NCBI GenBank assembly: GCA_020796225.1
Contig: CM036771.1
Location: 29,432,176-29,496,175, forward strand
Source: Arion vulgaris
Lineage: Eukaryota; Mollusca; Gastropoda; Stylommatophora; Arionidae
Direction: 5' to 3'
Length of the DNA stretch: 64,000 bases
Below, piece after piece: positions 30,828-41,264 of this stretch (position 1 is its first letter; each line of letters opens with the position of its first letter). The position numbers were made by a program, and so were the translations under genes. The notes beneath the pieces were generated by a model that did not search any database, was not told the DNA's origin, and saw only the letters and a program-made list of their open reading frames with translations.

Positions 30828-31080
30828 TCACATCGACCATTTGTTAACCACCCTTTTGTGATTTGTATGTGATCCATGCCTAAGAGCGATTGTACGTTGT
30901 GCCAGTTATGCGCCTACAGGTAGGCCAGCACATACAATTTCTGCTCCGCTTTTTATTTACTATTGTAGCTTCCCTAGGCCCTTATCTCAGTCGCCTCTTA
31001 CAACATGCTTTGTAGGTCTCAGTGTTACTATTCTTTGCACCCCTTGCGAGCCCCCGGCAAAACACGGGCGACAAAAGGGT
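30828..31080 (-). repeat. R6 dispersed repeat, copy 1
   Basis: Starts CATCGACCATTTGTTAACCA on the plus strand and aligns with 55797-56045. Read on the minus strand it contains TGCAAAGAATAGTAACACTG, then ACCTACAAAGCATGTTGTAA and GAGGCGACTGAG. This is the same core found in R1 SINEs and in the LINE 5' end at 6551. Confidence 0.8.
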
Positions 31081-31104
31081 CTAAAAACTAAGGATTAACT
31101 TAAT

Positions 31105-31195
31105 TACATCGGGTTCCCCATATGACTCTCTGCAGAAAATGAACACCACCTGCCAAGAATATTGCACAAAGCATGAACTCCGTAGCTCAAGCAAC
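31105..31195 (-). mobile_element. R4 SINE fragment
   Basis: CTGCAGAAAATGAACACCAC and AATATTGCACAAAGCATGAA match the middle of R4 in reverse orientation. Confidence 0.7.
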
Positions 31196-31606
31196 GTGTA
31201 GCCGTTGGCGTTGCAACACGTGTGCTTATGTGATACAGACGCGTACTGTATCTTTTCCTTTTGCCACTTTTGTTATTGACGATGGTTTCACATGCGAGTC
31301 CCGTAATCTTATCTATGCCATTATCTGTAAGCGGTGTAACAAGGCTTATATCGGCGAGACAGGCAAGAGGCTCAGTGATCGATTTGCCCAACACTTGCGC
31401 GACATACGCTCTGTGACCCCTGTAGCCACCCATTTCAATGATACTGGCCATTTAGGAGCTCATGATGCCCAGGTCACAGCCATCCGATTATGTTCCTTGG
31501 ATGATCGCAGTTGATTTGCTCTGGAGAATCGGTTGATTTCGTTGCATGGTACCTTGCGACCACATGGGCTCAACGTATTACATTCCTATGCTTCTTAGTA
31601 CTTTCT
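31196..31606 (+). mobile_element. Penelope-like element: GIY-YIG endonuclease end, copy 1
   Basis: Frame 31173-31514 encodes VIDDGFTCESRNLIYAIICK, then KAYIGETGKRLSDRFAQHLR, then VATHFNDTGH. This is a GIY-YIG-type nuclease module in the form found at the C-terminus of Penelope-like reverse transcriptases, with the signature here as LIYAIIC...AYIGET. A stop after DDRS interrupts it; the following ENRLISLHGTLRPHGLN continues the domain. The element continues at 35746 after a 4.1-kb LINE inserted in it. Confidence 0.88.
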
Positions 31607-31958
31607 GGACTTCCGGTTTCAAGATGGCGGCGGATAGCTGTGTTTAGTTTCGCTAGGCGGTGATATTGGATTGTTTCACCCTTTTCCAGTGTTTGTGCTG
31701 TGCAATGTTCGCAAATTCTACACGAGGGATGTTTATATTCATTGTGGGAATTCTGTTTTCAATGGATGGCCGACCTGGAGCAGGATGGGATCCTATGATT
31801 CGCCGCTCACCATTACCGACATGCAGCGACCGTGTTATCTTGAATACGGAACAAATAAGGACGAGCCCTCTCTCCCTTTGTAAAGGTGCTGAAGTCGGCG
31901 ATACTAGGCCAAAAGGCGCACAAAAACCATAGTATCACGCATCTCACGCTTATATAAG

Positions 31959-32594
31959 ATGTTTATACCGCCCGATAAAAATTATGATGTAGATCGACAC
32001 ACCGAGCCGTGCGTAGTTGAAGTTTTGTTGGGCACGAAAACCCGGTCCCGACCTACCCCTTCCCATAGACATCGAAAGACACCCCGCCGTAACAGGCGAC
32101 AATATATTGAACATGATTCAGAAAACGAGAACGCCAAAGTGCCACTTGTCATTATGTACTGGAACGCAGAAGGAGTAAACAGCAAGCAGGCTGGATATAA
32201 CAAAAAAAAGGAATTGAAAAACGTCTTGCACGAAAAGCAGGTCAGTATTTGTTGTATCCAAGAGACGAACTTGCAAGTAGACCAAACATTCAAAATAAGG
32301 GGATACCAATGCCATAGATCGGACAGACAAGATAGGAGAAAGGGAGGAGTACTCACTCTAGTGAAAAACAACATACATTCCATTGAAAAACAGACACACA
32401 TGGACGGAGCCGAGTACCAACTCCTCAAACTACAAACAGATAGTACAAACATAGTTACTAAATTATTACTGCCCAAACGACAAAACCTCAACACAATACA
32501 GGTACCTGCCACTAACTTTATTGCAGTTGGAGATTTCAATAGTCACTCCCAGAGCTGGGGATACAACCACCTAGATCGCAGGGGGAAGAGGTAG
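31959..32594 (+). pseudogene. LINE APE endonuclease domain
   Basis: 211-codon frame. Arginine-rich N-terminus, then VIMYWNAEGVNSKQAGYNKK, then ISVCCIQET-like (sequence SICCIQETNLQVDQTF, catalytic Glu), RRKGGVLTLVKNNIH, and FIAVGDFNSHSQSWGYN with the catalytic Asp-Asn pair. The frame ends after DRRGKR. In another frame ISREIGDQLGGSDHRPVFLT near 32730 supplies the final SDH motif. Cuts target DNA to prime reverse transcription (family knowledge). Confidence 0.9.
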
Positions 32595-33479
32595 AAACAT
32601 GGCAAGATGATCACTCTCTTATACTAATCAATGCCCCCTCTGACACCCCCACCTTCTACTCCAGAAGATGGCACTCAACTTCCACTCCTGATCTAGCCTT
32701 CTCTACCCCAGACATATCTGGACTTATAAGCAGAGAGATAGGAGATCAACTAGGAGGAAGTGACCATCGGCCTGTATTTCTTACCATCCGGAGTGTAACC
32801 ATTAACACCAGCCCTGCCATCACTAGATGGAACTATAAAAAGGCCAACTGGGAACTCTTCAGACACCAGACAACTTCACTTCTGTCTGAACTAATTGTTA
32901 AAGATGGTGACATCAATAAAGTAGTAAAGACTTTAACAGATGCATCCTTCAAGCCGCAAAAGAAGCCATTCCTAGAGGATGTCAACAGGGATACATTCCA
33001 TACTGGTCAAGCACACTGCAAAAGTGTCAGGAGGACATGAATGAAGCCAGGAAAAATGTAGAATCTCTGCCTTCACTAGAATCCCACAATAAATGGAAAA
33101 GAGCGGTAGCAGCATTCCAGAAAATAAAGCTAATAGAAAAACGGAAAAGCTGGAGAGACAAAACAGCAGCTCTAAACCTAGAAAAAGATGGTGGAAAACT
33201 CTGGCAACTAGTTAAGTCCCTAAATGAAGACCCCACATCATCAAGACACTGGAGGAAAGCGGCAAATTATAAGGAAAAACAAGCAGCAGATCTGCTTGCT
33301 ACTACATATAGTAGAGAAAGCAATCTCAGCATAGACAAAGACCATCAAAAAAATTAGAACAGAATTACAAGGGAATGAAGGCTGCCTACACCCTCTGCTC
33401 CAATGAGAGAACCTATCACTCTCGGAGAACTACAAAAATCAATTTCTAAACTTAAAATAAAAAATCACCTGGCCCAGAC

Positions 33480-34724
33480 AAAATTAGCAACGAAATGCTT
33501 ATAAACCTGAGCTTAGTAGCTAAGTTAAAGTTGCTTGAAATTATAAACCACAGCTGGCAGAAAGGTGTAGTCCCCCAAATCTGGAGAGAAGCCATCACAT
33601 TACCCATACTGAAAAAAAGGAAAATGCAGAACCAAGGCTTCAAGCTATCGACCAATCAGTCTGACAAGCTGTGTTGCTAAAACCATGGAAAGAGTCATCA
33701 ACAACAGATTGAAATGGTTTTTAGAATCGGAGCAGATTTTGGTTCCAGAACAAGCAGGATTTAGGGAATGCCATAGCATAGAAGACCAAGCAACCTATGT
33801 AGCCCAGGCCGTTGAAGATGCCTTCCAAGAGAAAAAAAAGTCTTAACCTTATGGGTAGACTTCAAGCAGGCTTTAGACAAGGTGTGGAAAGATGGTCTTA
33901 TGGCAAAGCTCAAAATAAATGGAGTCCAAGGCAACATGCAAAGATGGATCCAATCGTTCCTGCATAATAGAAGAACCAGTCACACTCGATGGACATCAGA
34001 GCAAAAAGGTCTTACTGCGTCATGGGGTACCTCAGGGAGGAGTTATGTCTCCAACTCTCTTCCTTGTCTACATCAACGACCTAGTAAAGGATCTGCCAGC
34101 TGGAGTGAAGGCCGCTCTATATGTAGACGATTTAGTGCTATGGTGCGCAGACGAACACACAACATCTGCAACTGGTAGAATACAGCGAGCAGCAGATAAA
34201 CTTATGGAATGGGCAGAGAAGTGGTACGTTACAATTAACACAGACAAAACCTCCACAACACTGTTCTCCCTCTCCCCCAGGGATAAAGCAGCCAACATAC
34301 ACTTAGGAACCACCCCAATACAAGAAGAAAGCAATCCAACTTATCTAGGGATCACATTTGATAAACGACTCACATGGAACAAGCATATAGAAAACATAGA
34401 AGGAAAGGCCAGACGAAAAATTGGAATACTCAGAAAACTGGCAGGTACCAACTGGGAGCTAATGAACACACACTTAAGAAAGTCTACAGCGGAACAATTA
34501 GACCTCACCTAGAGTTCGGCTCAACAGCATGGGCTACAGCTGCTAACACACACCTGCAGACATTGGACAGAGTGCAAAATCAAGCACTCAGGATCATCAC
34601 CGGAGCCATGAAATCTACGCCTATCACAGAGATGCAGAAAACCACTGGAGTACAAGAAAAATATGATCCAGATGGAGAAATACACCAGTATGCCCTTGCA
34701 TCCAATGAAAGCAAGATTAAATGA
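33480..34724 (+). pseudogene. LINE reverse transcriptase domain
   Basis: Three overlapping frames. 33495-33680 has HSWQKGVVPQIWREAITLPI. A degraded part near 33850 has VDFKQALDKVWKDGL. 33919-34512 has RHGVPQGGVMSPTLFLVYIN, the catalytic box ALYVDDLVLWCADEH (YVDD), NPTYLGITFDKRLTWNKHI, and RRKIGILRKLAGTNWE. 34374-34724 continues with EFGSTAWATAANTHLQTLDR. Frame changes at about 33680, 33900 and 34500 disable it. Typical RT of the I/Jockey group. Confidence 0.9.
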
Positions 34725-34799
34725 TCTGGCACTTGCGACTAAAACGCAGTAGCTTCGTCCTTCGGGAAAGCGACTAAAAAGACAGTACCAAGATGACCT

Positions 34800-35360
34800 A
34801 CCAATGCACACAACACCGCTGATTCCTAGTCTCGACCCTGTTCCCTGGGAACAAGTTAGCGATACAGCAAAAATCATCACAACAATTAGTGGAATCACAA
34901 CTGGAGAAATACACAATGACCTGCAGAAGAGAACAGCCACTATGTGCATGATCCAAGAAAACTACCCTAAACAATCATGGATCCACGCCTACACCGATGG
35001 ATCTGCAACAGATGCAATCAAGAACGAAGGGGATGGTATCTATATTACATATCCCAACAAAGTACATGCCAACTGGTAAATTTTGTTCTACACCGCAAAG
35101 GCTCAAGCACTAATACAGGCCGCAATCATGATCAATAATTCCAACTCTGACTGCCAACAAGTGGTATTTTTTACAGACGCACTATCTGTTTTGCAAGCCC
35201 TACACAGTAACCATCCATCCTTGAGAAAAGAGCTCAGCAAGATCTCTACCAACAAGAGTTACACTTCAGTGGGTACCATCACATTGCAGAGTGCCAGGTA
35301 ACGAGAAGGCAGACAAACTTGCTAAAAAGGGAGCAGAATGTGAACAAATAGATAATGAAA
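34800..35360 (+). pseudogene. LINE RNase H domain, frameshifted
   Basis: 34804-35079 ends in SWIHAYTDGSATDAIKNEG (catalytic Asp in YTDGS). A stop at 35077 is followed by LFYTAKAQALIQAAIMINNS (35083 on, with the Glu of the usual SKAEL replaced by Gln or lost). VVFFTDALSVLQALHSN follows. After another shift, CRVPGNEKADKLAKKG near 35290 supplies the final NExAD. Confidence 0.85.
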
Positions 35361-35745
35361 TCACATACTTTGAAGAAAAAAAAATCTATCATGGACATTA
35401 GAAAAGAACCTAAACCATCCAACGATGACTACCACACACTTGACAGACAAGGACAGACTATCATCCTCCGACTCAGGATAGGTCATAACAGACTGAACAA
35501 ACACCTACACAGGCTGCGATTGTCCCAAACCCCACTGTGCCCACGCTGAACAAACCACAGAACATGTCCTGCAAGACTGCCCCTGTATGTCCTCCCAAGA
35601 AAGGAATGCTGGCCCTACAACACAACATTACATTCAAAACTACATGGCACTAGAGATGAGCTCCAGACAACACACAGTCGTCGATTTCATCATAAGAACG
35701 TGTCTAACGGTATAATCATCAAAAAAGCGATCGCAAAGAAGAAGA

Positions 35746-36062
35746 AGTACTTTCTCTTCCCATGCCTTGTAATCTATATGGGCATATGTTGCATGTATTC
35801 AAGTTATATATTTACTAGATTTTTCATTGTTTCTCTTCCTTTCTATTTCTAGTTTTTATGTGTGTTTTTGTTACATTTAATTCGTTATTCGTTTTATTCC
35901 CAGATTTTCATTAAAAACGTTAATCTAGTCGTCCATATGTGTTTTTTTTTTATTTGTCACTCCTGTTGTTCGTTTGATAAAGGCCTTGTTGGTCGAAACA
36001 TTGCTGTATTTTGTCATTGTTTTCGTAATTTGTAAAACTACAGTACTTTGTGATTATGTATT
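35746..36062 (+). mobile_element. Penelope-like element end, continuation
   Basis: Continues the element at 31196-31606 after the LINE. It contains GTTGCATGTATTCAAGTTAT, TTGATAAAGGCCTTGTTGGT, then CGAAACATTGCTGTATTTTG, and AAACTACAGTACTTTGTGAT. Matches 53376-53655 closely. Confidence 0.88.
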
Positions 36063-36602
36063 TAACTAAATCAACAATGCTATGAGTCCCTGGAAACAAG
36101 CCATTTAACAGGATCCACTCTATTCCTTTTGGTAGAGTCGCAAATGTGGCAACTTTCAGTTTAGCTACTCAATACTAACATGTTAGTCAACACTAAGATA
36201 GGTGCCAGTGATCATGTTTTTTCTCAACTTTCTTTACTTTTAACAAGTTATCAGATCTTTGTCATTGCACAAGGAACAACAAGTCCATAAGTGATCTGAT
36301 CTCATCTTCAGTATGTTCATCATCATGTTCCAGTCCTGAGTTGGTTAATGAAACATCACCTACTAACTGTATTGTGTTCAAATCTAGCACCACCACATCT
36401 TACTCCAAGCTCATGCAACCAGAACATGAATATTAGAATCTAAGTCATTACCTGAATTCCACCCCCAAACCATCTCCCTAATGGTGTTCAGGATAGCCTT
36501 GTAGCTCTACCGCTTGCCACTGTAGCTGTGTCTACAAAACTGTCTGTTTTTACCTTTAAAATATACTGTCAACTGTACCTAGTATTGTATTTTCCTACTC
36601 AC
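36063..36602. other. intron sequence, nothing recognised
   Basis: Between the Penelope end and the first coding exon of the PA-TM-RING gene. No exon or known element identified. Confidence 0.5.
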
Positions 36603-36719
36603 CACAATAATGTCTGCATCCACTCTAGATATACAAAGCATTGCCAGTAGATTCACAACAGTAAACACATAGATGCATGTAATATGTCTGGGAACAGGTG
36701 CTTCCACCACCATTCCCAT
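36603..36719 (-). CDS. RNF13: PA-TM-RING ligase, first coding exon with signal peptide
   Basis: Starts with ATG at 36719 (a second ATG lies two codons on) and ends at a GTGAGT donor after 36603. 39 codons: MGMVVEAPVPRH, the hydrophobic ITCIYVFTVVNLLAMLCI, then SRVDADIIV. This is a signal peptide followed by the VxADIxx segment that begins the mature RNF13-type lumenal domain. Exit phase 0 matches exon 2. A possible acceptor (TGTGTAG at 36732-36738) would put the exon start at 36731, making the 5' UTR partly spliced. The 6-kb intron to exon 2 holds the nested Penelope/LINE pair. Confidence 0.82.
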
Positions 36720-36837
36720 TTTGGACTGCACCTACACAATGAAAATAATATACAACCATGTATAAAACAGAGATAACAATATTCCTTAGTCAACATGTAA
36801 AGCAAACCGCAGTGACTTTTTAGTTTAGTTGTTGGAT

Positions 36838-37140
36838 CATCATCACTGCACATCAAATCAATTAGTCCATATGTGCCCCGATCTCCTTCAAAGTATGTCT
36901 CTCAGCGTGTGGCGACTAACGACACTGGTTCTTTGTTGGTTTACTATTCTTCTTTGACTGCCAGTATAGTGCTCTTGTCTAGCTACACTCCATTTGACTT
37001 GGAATTCTTGCAGTCTGCTTAGGGTTGTGGATTCCCCACTATAACATGAATCATTTAAACGACCTCTCTCCCATAGGGAATTTATAATATCAACCTGGTC
37101 TATTACTCGCTCGTTTTTTACAGCCGCCATACCTGCAAGC
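36838..37140 (-). mobile_element. LINE RNase H C-terminal fragment
   Basis: The minus-strand frame 37130-36888 has AVKNERVIDQVDIINSLWER, TTLSRLQEFQVKWSVARQEH and RRIVNQQRTSVVSRHTLRDI. This is the region after the RNase H domain in the same LINE group as 16134-17091 and 47268-47966. The tail is GATGATGATCC at 36830-36842. Confidence 0.75.
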
Positions 37141-38320
37141 TGATTGGAGCATTCATTTCCCCTTTCACAAAATTAAAACTGATACTTGCAGTGACTTAAA
37201 TGAGAGCTAAACAAACTACAGCCCACAGTAAGTATGTACTGAGCTCTGACCTGTAGACTCAGAGGAAGACGAAAAATTGTCCACTAAACAGCCAGCGATA
37301 CAATTACAATGGGACTAAGATAACAGTAATCTTTTAAAATGTCCTAATTAATGCAACTAATGGCTTGTTTCTTAAAAAAGAAGCTCTAAAGCCAAAGGAT
37401 TGACTTCATTGCACCAGGCTTTACCCCATATCGCTTGGACCCCTACACAGAAATTGCACATTACTTGCCAAGAGTATTACACAAATCACAAATACAGGAC
37501 TGGAACTGACAGTCATCATGAGATGGAGATATAATGAAGATTAGATTGGAGCACTTAAGGGTTTGTTTCTTGAGCAGTGAGAATCATCTGATGACTAACT
37601 AATTAACTAACAACTAAAAACTGTTTTTATGAAAATGTATCACAGCTTTTGCAGACCGTAGGATATTAAATGTCTTTCATTTCACATTTCTATGCCCAAG
37701 CATGTGGAAGTTAGACAAGTTAGTTCCTTTCCTCACATGTGAAACATCAGCTGCATGAACTAAACCAAAAACATTTTTGGTTCAATTAGAAAAAGTGAAA
37801 GTTCTACTCGTTGCACTATTCGTTGTTACAATAGTAGTTTTACTTTAACTTAAAGTATTATATTACCTGGACAAACAGAAAAGTGGGGGGAAAAACTAGT
37901 TTGATCGAACATGGCGGTAGAGAACATTTTACTACCTAGATTTTAGATTAGATAAAGTTAAATGTTCTAACCTTTCTATGTTTCAACCCAAAGATATTTT
38001 CTCAAGAAATGAACACAAACAAGAAAATTCACTCAAATCTTATGCGGAATGAAATTATCACAAAATAGTATCTAATAAATATGAAAAGTAACACAAACAT
38101 TGGATAAATTAGACATTTTTTGGAAATGTCACAATGAGAAAGAAGAGATACAATGAGAAGTGTATCACACAAAAGCATTATAAAGTATGTCTACAAAGGC
38201 ATCTAAAGTGCCATGTCCACAAAATCATAAAATATCCCATTCAGTTACTGTTTCCAATAACTAAGACAGTATAAGTAGGCATTCTTGTTCTCTGTGTTGG
38301 ATAGTGGAATTTGTACTTTT
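37141..38320 (-). other. R4 SINE fragment and unassigned sequence
   Basis: 37384-37500 is a reverse-oriented R4 fragment (AAGCCAAAGGATTGACTTCA, TTGCCAAGAGTATTACACAA). The rest is AT-rich with no recognised gene. This is upstream of the PA-TM-RING gene, so promoter and 5' UTR could lie here, but I saw no defining motif. Confidence 0.5.
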
Positions 38321-38334
38321 CACTCCTGGTTCAA

Positions 38335-38735
38335 ACTCACCATCATCGAATAGCTTGTCCTGAGCAGAACTTTGCCACTCTAACAGTTCTTCTGAATTTC
38401 TCTCTCTCTCTCATAGGGCAGATGTCCTGCCTCTGCAGCCATCATGTTCAAATCATCAGTCCCATCATGAATCCATCTTCTCTGTGGTCTTCCTCTTCTT
38501 CTCTTTGCTGGGATGTCCACTTACATGATGGTCTTCTCCAACACATTGTGTCTCTTTATATAGTTAAAATACTTCAGTTCTATTCTTTTTTGTAGCATCA
38601 GTCAGTTTTATTGTATTTTGAGTTATTTCTGGATAGATCTATTTGTTCTCTTTTCTGTCCATAGTATACGGATGACTCTTCTCTAACACTTATATTCAAA
38701 AGCACATATTTGCTTTTCCACTGCCTTGTTAAATG
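38335..38735 (-). mobile_element. 5'-truncated LINE 3' end (GRPRRRW family)
   Basis: Reverse complement of the 21590-21975 sequence with the same landmarks: CATCATCGAATAGCTTGTCC at the tail, then AGCAGAACTTTGCCACTCTA, then the DHREDGF-like remnant of the arginine-rich motif. The 36-bp minisatellite starts at its truncated 5' end. Confidence 0.85.
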
Positions 38736-38745
38736 TCAATTTTTC

Positions 38746-39443
38746 ACATAAACATAAACACAATATCAACTCTAGTCATATTTACAAACATAAACACAAT
38801 ATCAACTCTAGTCATATTTACAAACATAAACACAATATCAACTCTAGTCATATTTACAAACATAAACACAATATCAACTCTAGTCATATTTACAAACATA
38901 AACACAATATCAACTCTAGTCATATTTACAAACATAAACAATATCAACTCTAGTCATATTTACAAACATAAACACAATATCAACTATATTCATATTTACA
39001 AACATAAGCACAATATCAACTATATTCATATTTACAAACATAAGCACAATATCAACTATATTCATATTTACAAACATAAACACAATATCAACTCTAGTCA
39101 TATTTACAAACATAAACACAATATCAACTCTAGTCATATTTACAAACATAAACACAATATCAACTCTAGTCATATTTACAAACATAAGCACAATATCAAC
39201 TATATTCATATTTACAAACATAAGCACAATATCAACTATATTCATATTTACAAACATAAGCACAATATCAACTCTAGTCATATTTACAAACATAAACACA
39301 ATATCAACTCTAGTCATATTTACAAACATAAACACAATATCAAACTCTAGTCATATTTACAAACATAAGCACAATATCAACTATATTCATATTTACAAAC
39401 ATAAACACAATATCAACTATATTCATATTTACAAACATAAACA
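38746..39443. repeat. 36-bp minisatellite, about 19 units
   Basis: Unit: AACATAAACACAATATCAAC plus TCTAGTCATATTTACA. Two variants differ at several positions, TCTAGTC with AAACAC versus TATATTC with AAGCAC. They occur in blocks (five or six of one, three of the other, three, two, and so on). One unit lacks two bases near 38940, another has an extra A near 39343. Because 36 is a multiple of three, long frames are open on both strands. These are not genes. Confidence 0.97.
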
Positions 39444-40030
39444 AACTTGAGTGATGTTCAAGAATAAATAGAATCAAGTTTCATCATTCCTAAGTCTGCT
39501 GGCACCAACACAATATCAGATAGAATCAAATCACAAGATATGATAATCTAGACCTTGTGACTGCATTGTATCAATGACTTAATCCACCCCTGCGACTAAG
39601 TATCTGAGTATCACCACAACTTGTGCTGTTTACATCTATTTCTTCAATATGTTTAAATGTCAGTTTGATCATGTGCTCAGAAGAATAACAATTACATTTT
39701 TTTTCCCCGTGCCTGCTCTAAAAGGTCAGTCACATGACTAGAAAGTGGTAGGAGCATATATGGCAGCAATAATTAGATAAATATATAATTTGACAGCAGT
39801 AACTATTCAGTAAGACTTGCGTTGACTATGCACAAACAATCACCCATTTCTTTTCTCAATATACAAAAACTACTTTGATGCAAGAAATAAAACAGGAAAC
39901 ATTCATCTTCTCTATTATTATTATTTATATATATATATAAGCTACAAAATAAGGCTGCAGAAAACTAACAATCAAAGGTGAAATATGGAAACACAAAGTA
40001 AGCTATTTGTACAAAGATGACAACAAGATC
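39444..40030. other. no gene seen
   Basis: AT-rich sequence with a TA/AT microsatellite near 39920-39942. No recognised repeat or exon. Confidence 0.5.
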
Positions 40031-40034
40031 ATCA

Positions 40035-40410
40035 TCATCATCAAATAGCTTGTCCTGAGCAGAACTTTGCCACCCCAACAGTCCTCCGGAATTTCTCTTC
40101 TCATAGGCCAGATGTCCTGCCTCTGCAGCCTTCATGTTCAAACCATCAGTTACATCCTGAATCCATCTTCTCCGTGGTTTTCCTCTTCTTCTCTTTGCCG
40201 GTATGCCTCCTTCCATGATGGTCCTCCAGCCTTTCATGTCTTTTTATATGTCTGAAATATCTCAATTTTCTCTTTCTTATTTGCAGCACCAGCCAGTTTT
40301 CTTTGATTTTGAGTTCTTTATGGATAGATCAATTTGTTCTCTTCTCTGTCCAAGATATATGAAAGACTCTTCTGTAACATTTATATTCAAAGGCACATAT
40401 ATGTTACAGT
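40035..40410 (-). mobile_element. 5'-truncated LINE 3' end (GRPRRRW family)
   Basis: The minus-strand frame 40237-39965 has EGGIPAKRRRGKPRRRWIQD, VTDGLNMKAAEAGHLAYEKR and QSSAQDKLFDDDDD, the last encoded by the CATCATCATCATCAAATAG tail. Close relative of 21780-21980. Confidence 0.9.
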
Positions 40411-40554
40411 GATTACATACCTCACTTTCAAATTTCTTCAGAAAAAAGTGAGACCAGAAATGAAAAGAATTCACAACTGTAATTTGAACATATAAACATA
40501 TAGAACATTTGGACATGCAACATATAGAATAAAAGGCAGGAATAACAGTTGGTG

Positions 40555-40830
40555 GACAAACACATTTTTTTCCTGATCCAGAAGCACTTGAGCTTTCAGC
40601 TCTTCGGCCCGGTGCCATGGACACCGTAACCCTTCCGTTCGGTGCAGCGAACACTGTAAATCTGGAGAACCTGTGGCTTTTCTGCCAGCCCGCAGCATTG
40701 AACCGCACTAACAGGGGGCTTGTCGCCCATCTTCCAACGCACTACGAACACGCTGGGCAGGCGGACATGTGGATAAACAATAGACATGTCTCGTGGCGAC
40801 AAATGAAAAAGATCTACAAGGCTTGATAGA
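40555..40830 (+). other. GC-rich segment with an unassigned 69-codon ORF
   Basis: Positions 40600-40810 are far richer in GC than the flanks. The frame 40617-40826 starts MDTVTLPFGAANTVNLENLW and ends NNRHVSWRQMKKIYKA. I do not recognise the protein, and the minus strand is also open. The next stretch (about 40840-40895) encodes LGMNIKKTEVMVIS-like RT sequence, so the ORF may be part of a LINE polyprotein remnant or a foreign fragment. Confidence 0.4.
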
Positions 40831-40896
40831 CATATTAGCAAAAGTGAAAAGAAAGGATTAGGCATGAATATAAAGAAAACAGAGGTAATGGTTATT

Positions 40897-41250
40897 TCGG
40901 GGTCTCTGTAGCGTAGAAGTTAGGTGCTCTCTCTCGTGTCACAGGTAACCGGTCGCTCCTCGTGGAGCCATCGGATATATTTCCAGAGATCCTCGTGTAG
41001 GTGAGATTGAGTTCCTAGTTATATCAGAGATGAATGATAAAATATAGGTCCTGTGTTCAATTTGAGCACATAAAAGAACCCTTGGCAGTTCAAAATCAAG
41101 AAGAGCAGGTCACTGCCTGGGTAAAATTCAATAGAAAAAAATTAAATTTCTACTAAATATCTTCACCATTCTAAAAAACTACACTGGGGACCCTCTCCGG
41201 TGCTAGAAAGTTTGTGCACTGCAACTGAGATCTTCCTATGAAACCTGCTG
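40897..41250 (+). mobile_element. R2 tRNA-derived SINE, plus-strand copy
   Basis: The clearest R2 head: GGGGTCTCTGTAGCGTAGAA and GTTAGGTGCTCTCTCTCGTG (A-box-like), then CAGGTAACCGGTCGC in place of a B box. The body follows with TCGTGTAGGTGAGATTGAGT, ATATAGGTCCTGTGTTCAAT, then AGAACCCTTGGCAG and the ACTGAGATCTTCCTATG end. It interrupts a LINE RT remnant. Confidence 0.85.
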
Positions 41251-41264
41251 CCTTGCAGGTCGGC

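Larger units (their letters stand above)
31607..35745 (+). mobile_element. I/Jockey-type LINE with both ends, nested in a Penelope element
   Basis: Bracketed by the 10-bp target-site duplication AGTACTTTCT (31597-31606 and 35746-35755). It starts GGACTTCCGGTTTCAAGATGGCGGCGG, a typical promoter-bearing LINE 5' start, and ends CGATCGCAAAGAAGAAGAAG. In order it encodes an N-terminal frame (31671-31883), an APE endonuclease (31959-32594 and decayed to about 32800), RT (33480-34720), and an RNase H region (34960-35350). A C-terminal knuckle-like region (35500-35600, CPRxxTTEHVLQDCP-like) follows. Frameshifts in every domain make it inactive, but nothing large is missing. Confidence 0.92.

Noticed and set aside
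31982..32539. 185-codon minus-strand frame
   Set aside because: It is the antisense shadow of the LINE endonuclease frame on the plus strand, which carries the catalytic motifs.
38733..39350. Long open frames (up to 205 codons) on both strands, rich in HKHNINSSHIYK repeats
   Set aside because: They are the 36-bp minisatellite read in frame. Open frames on both strands follow from the period, not from coding.
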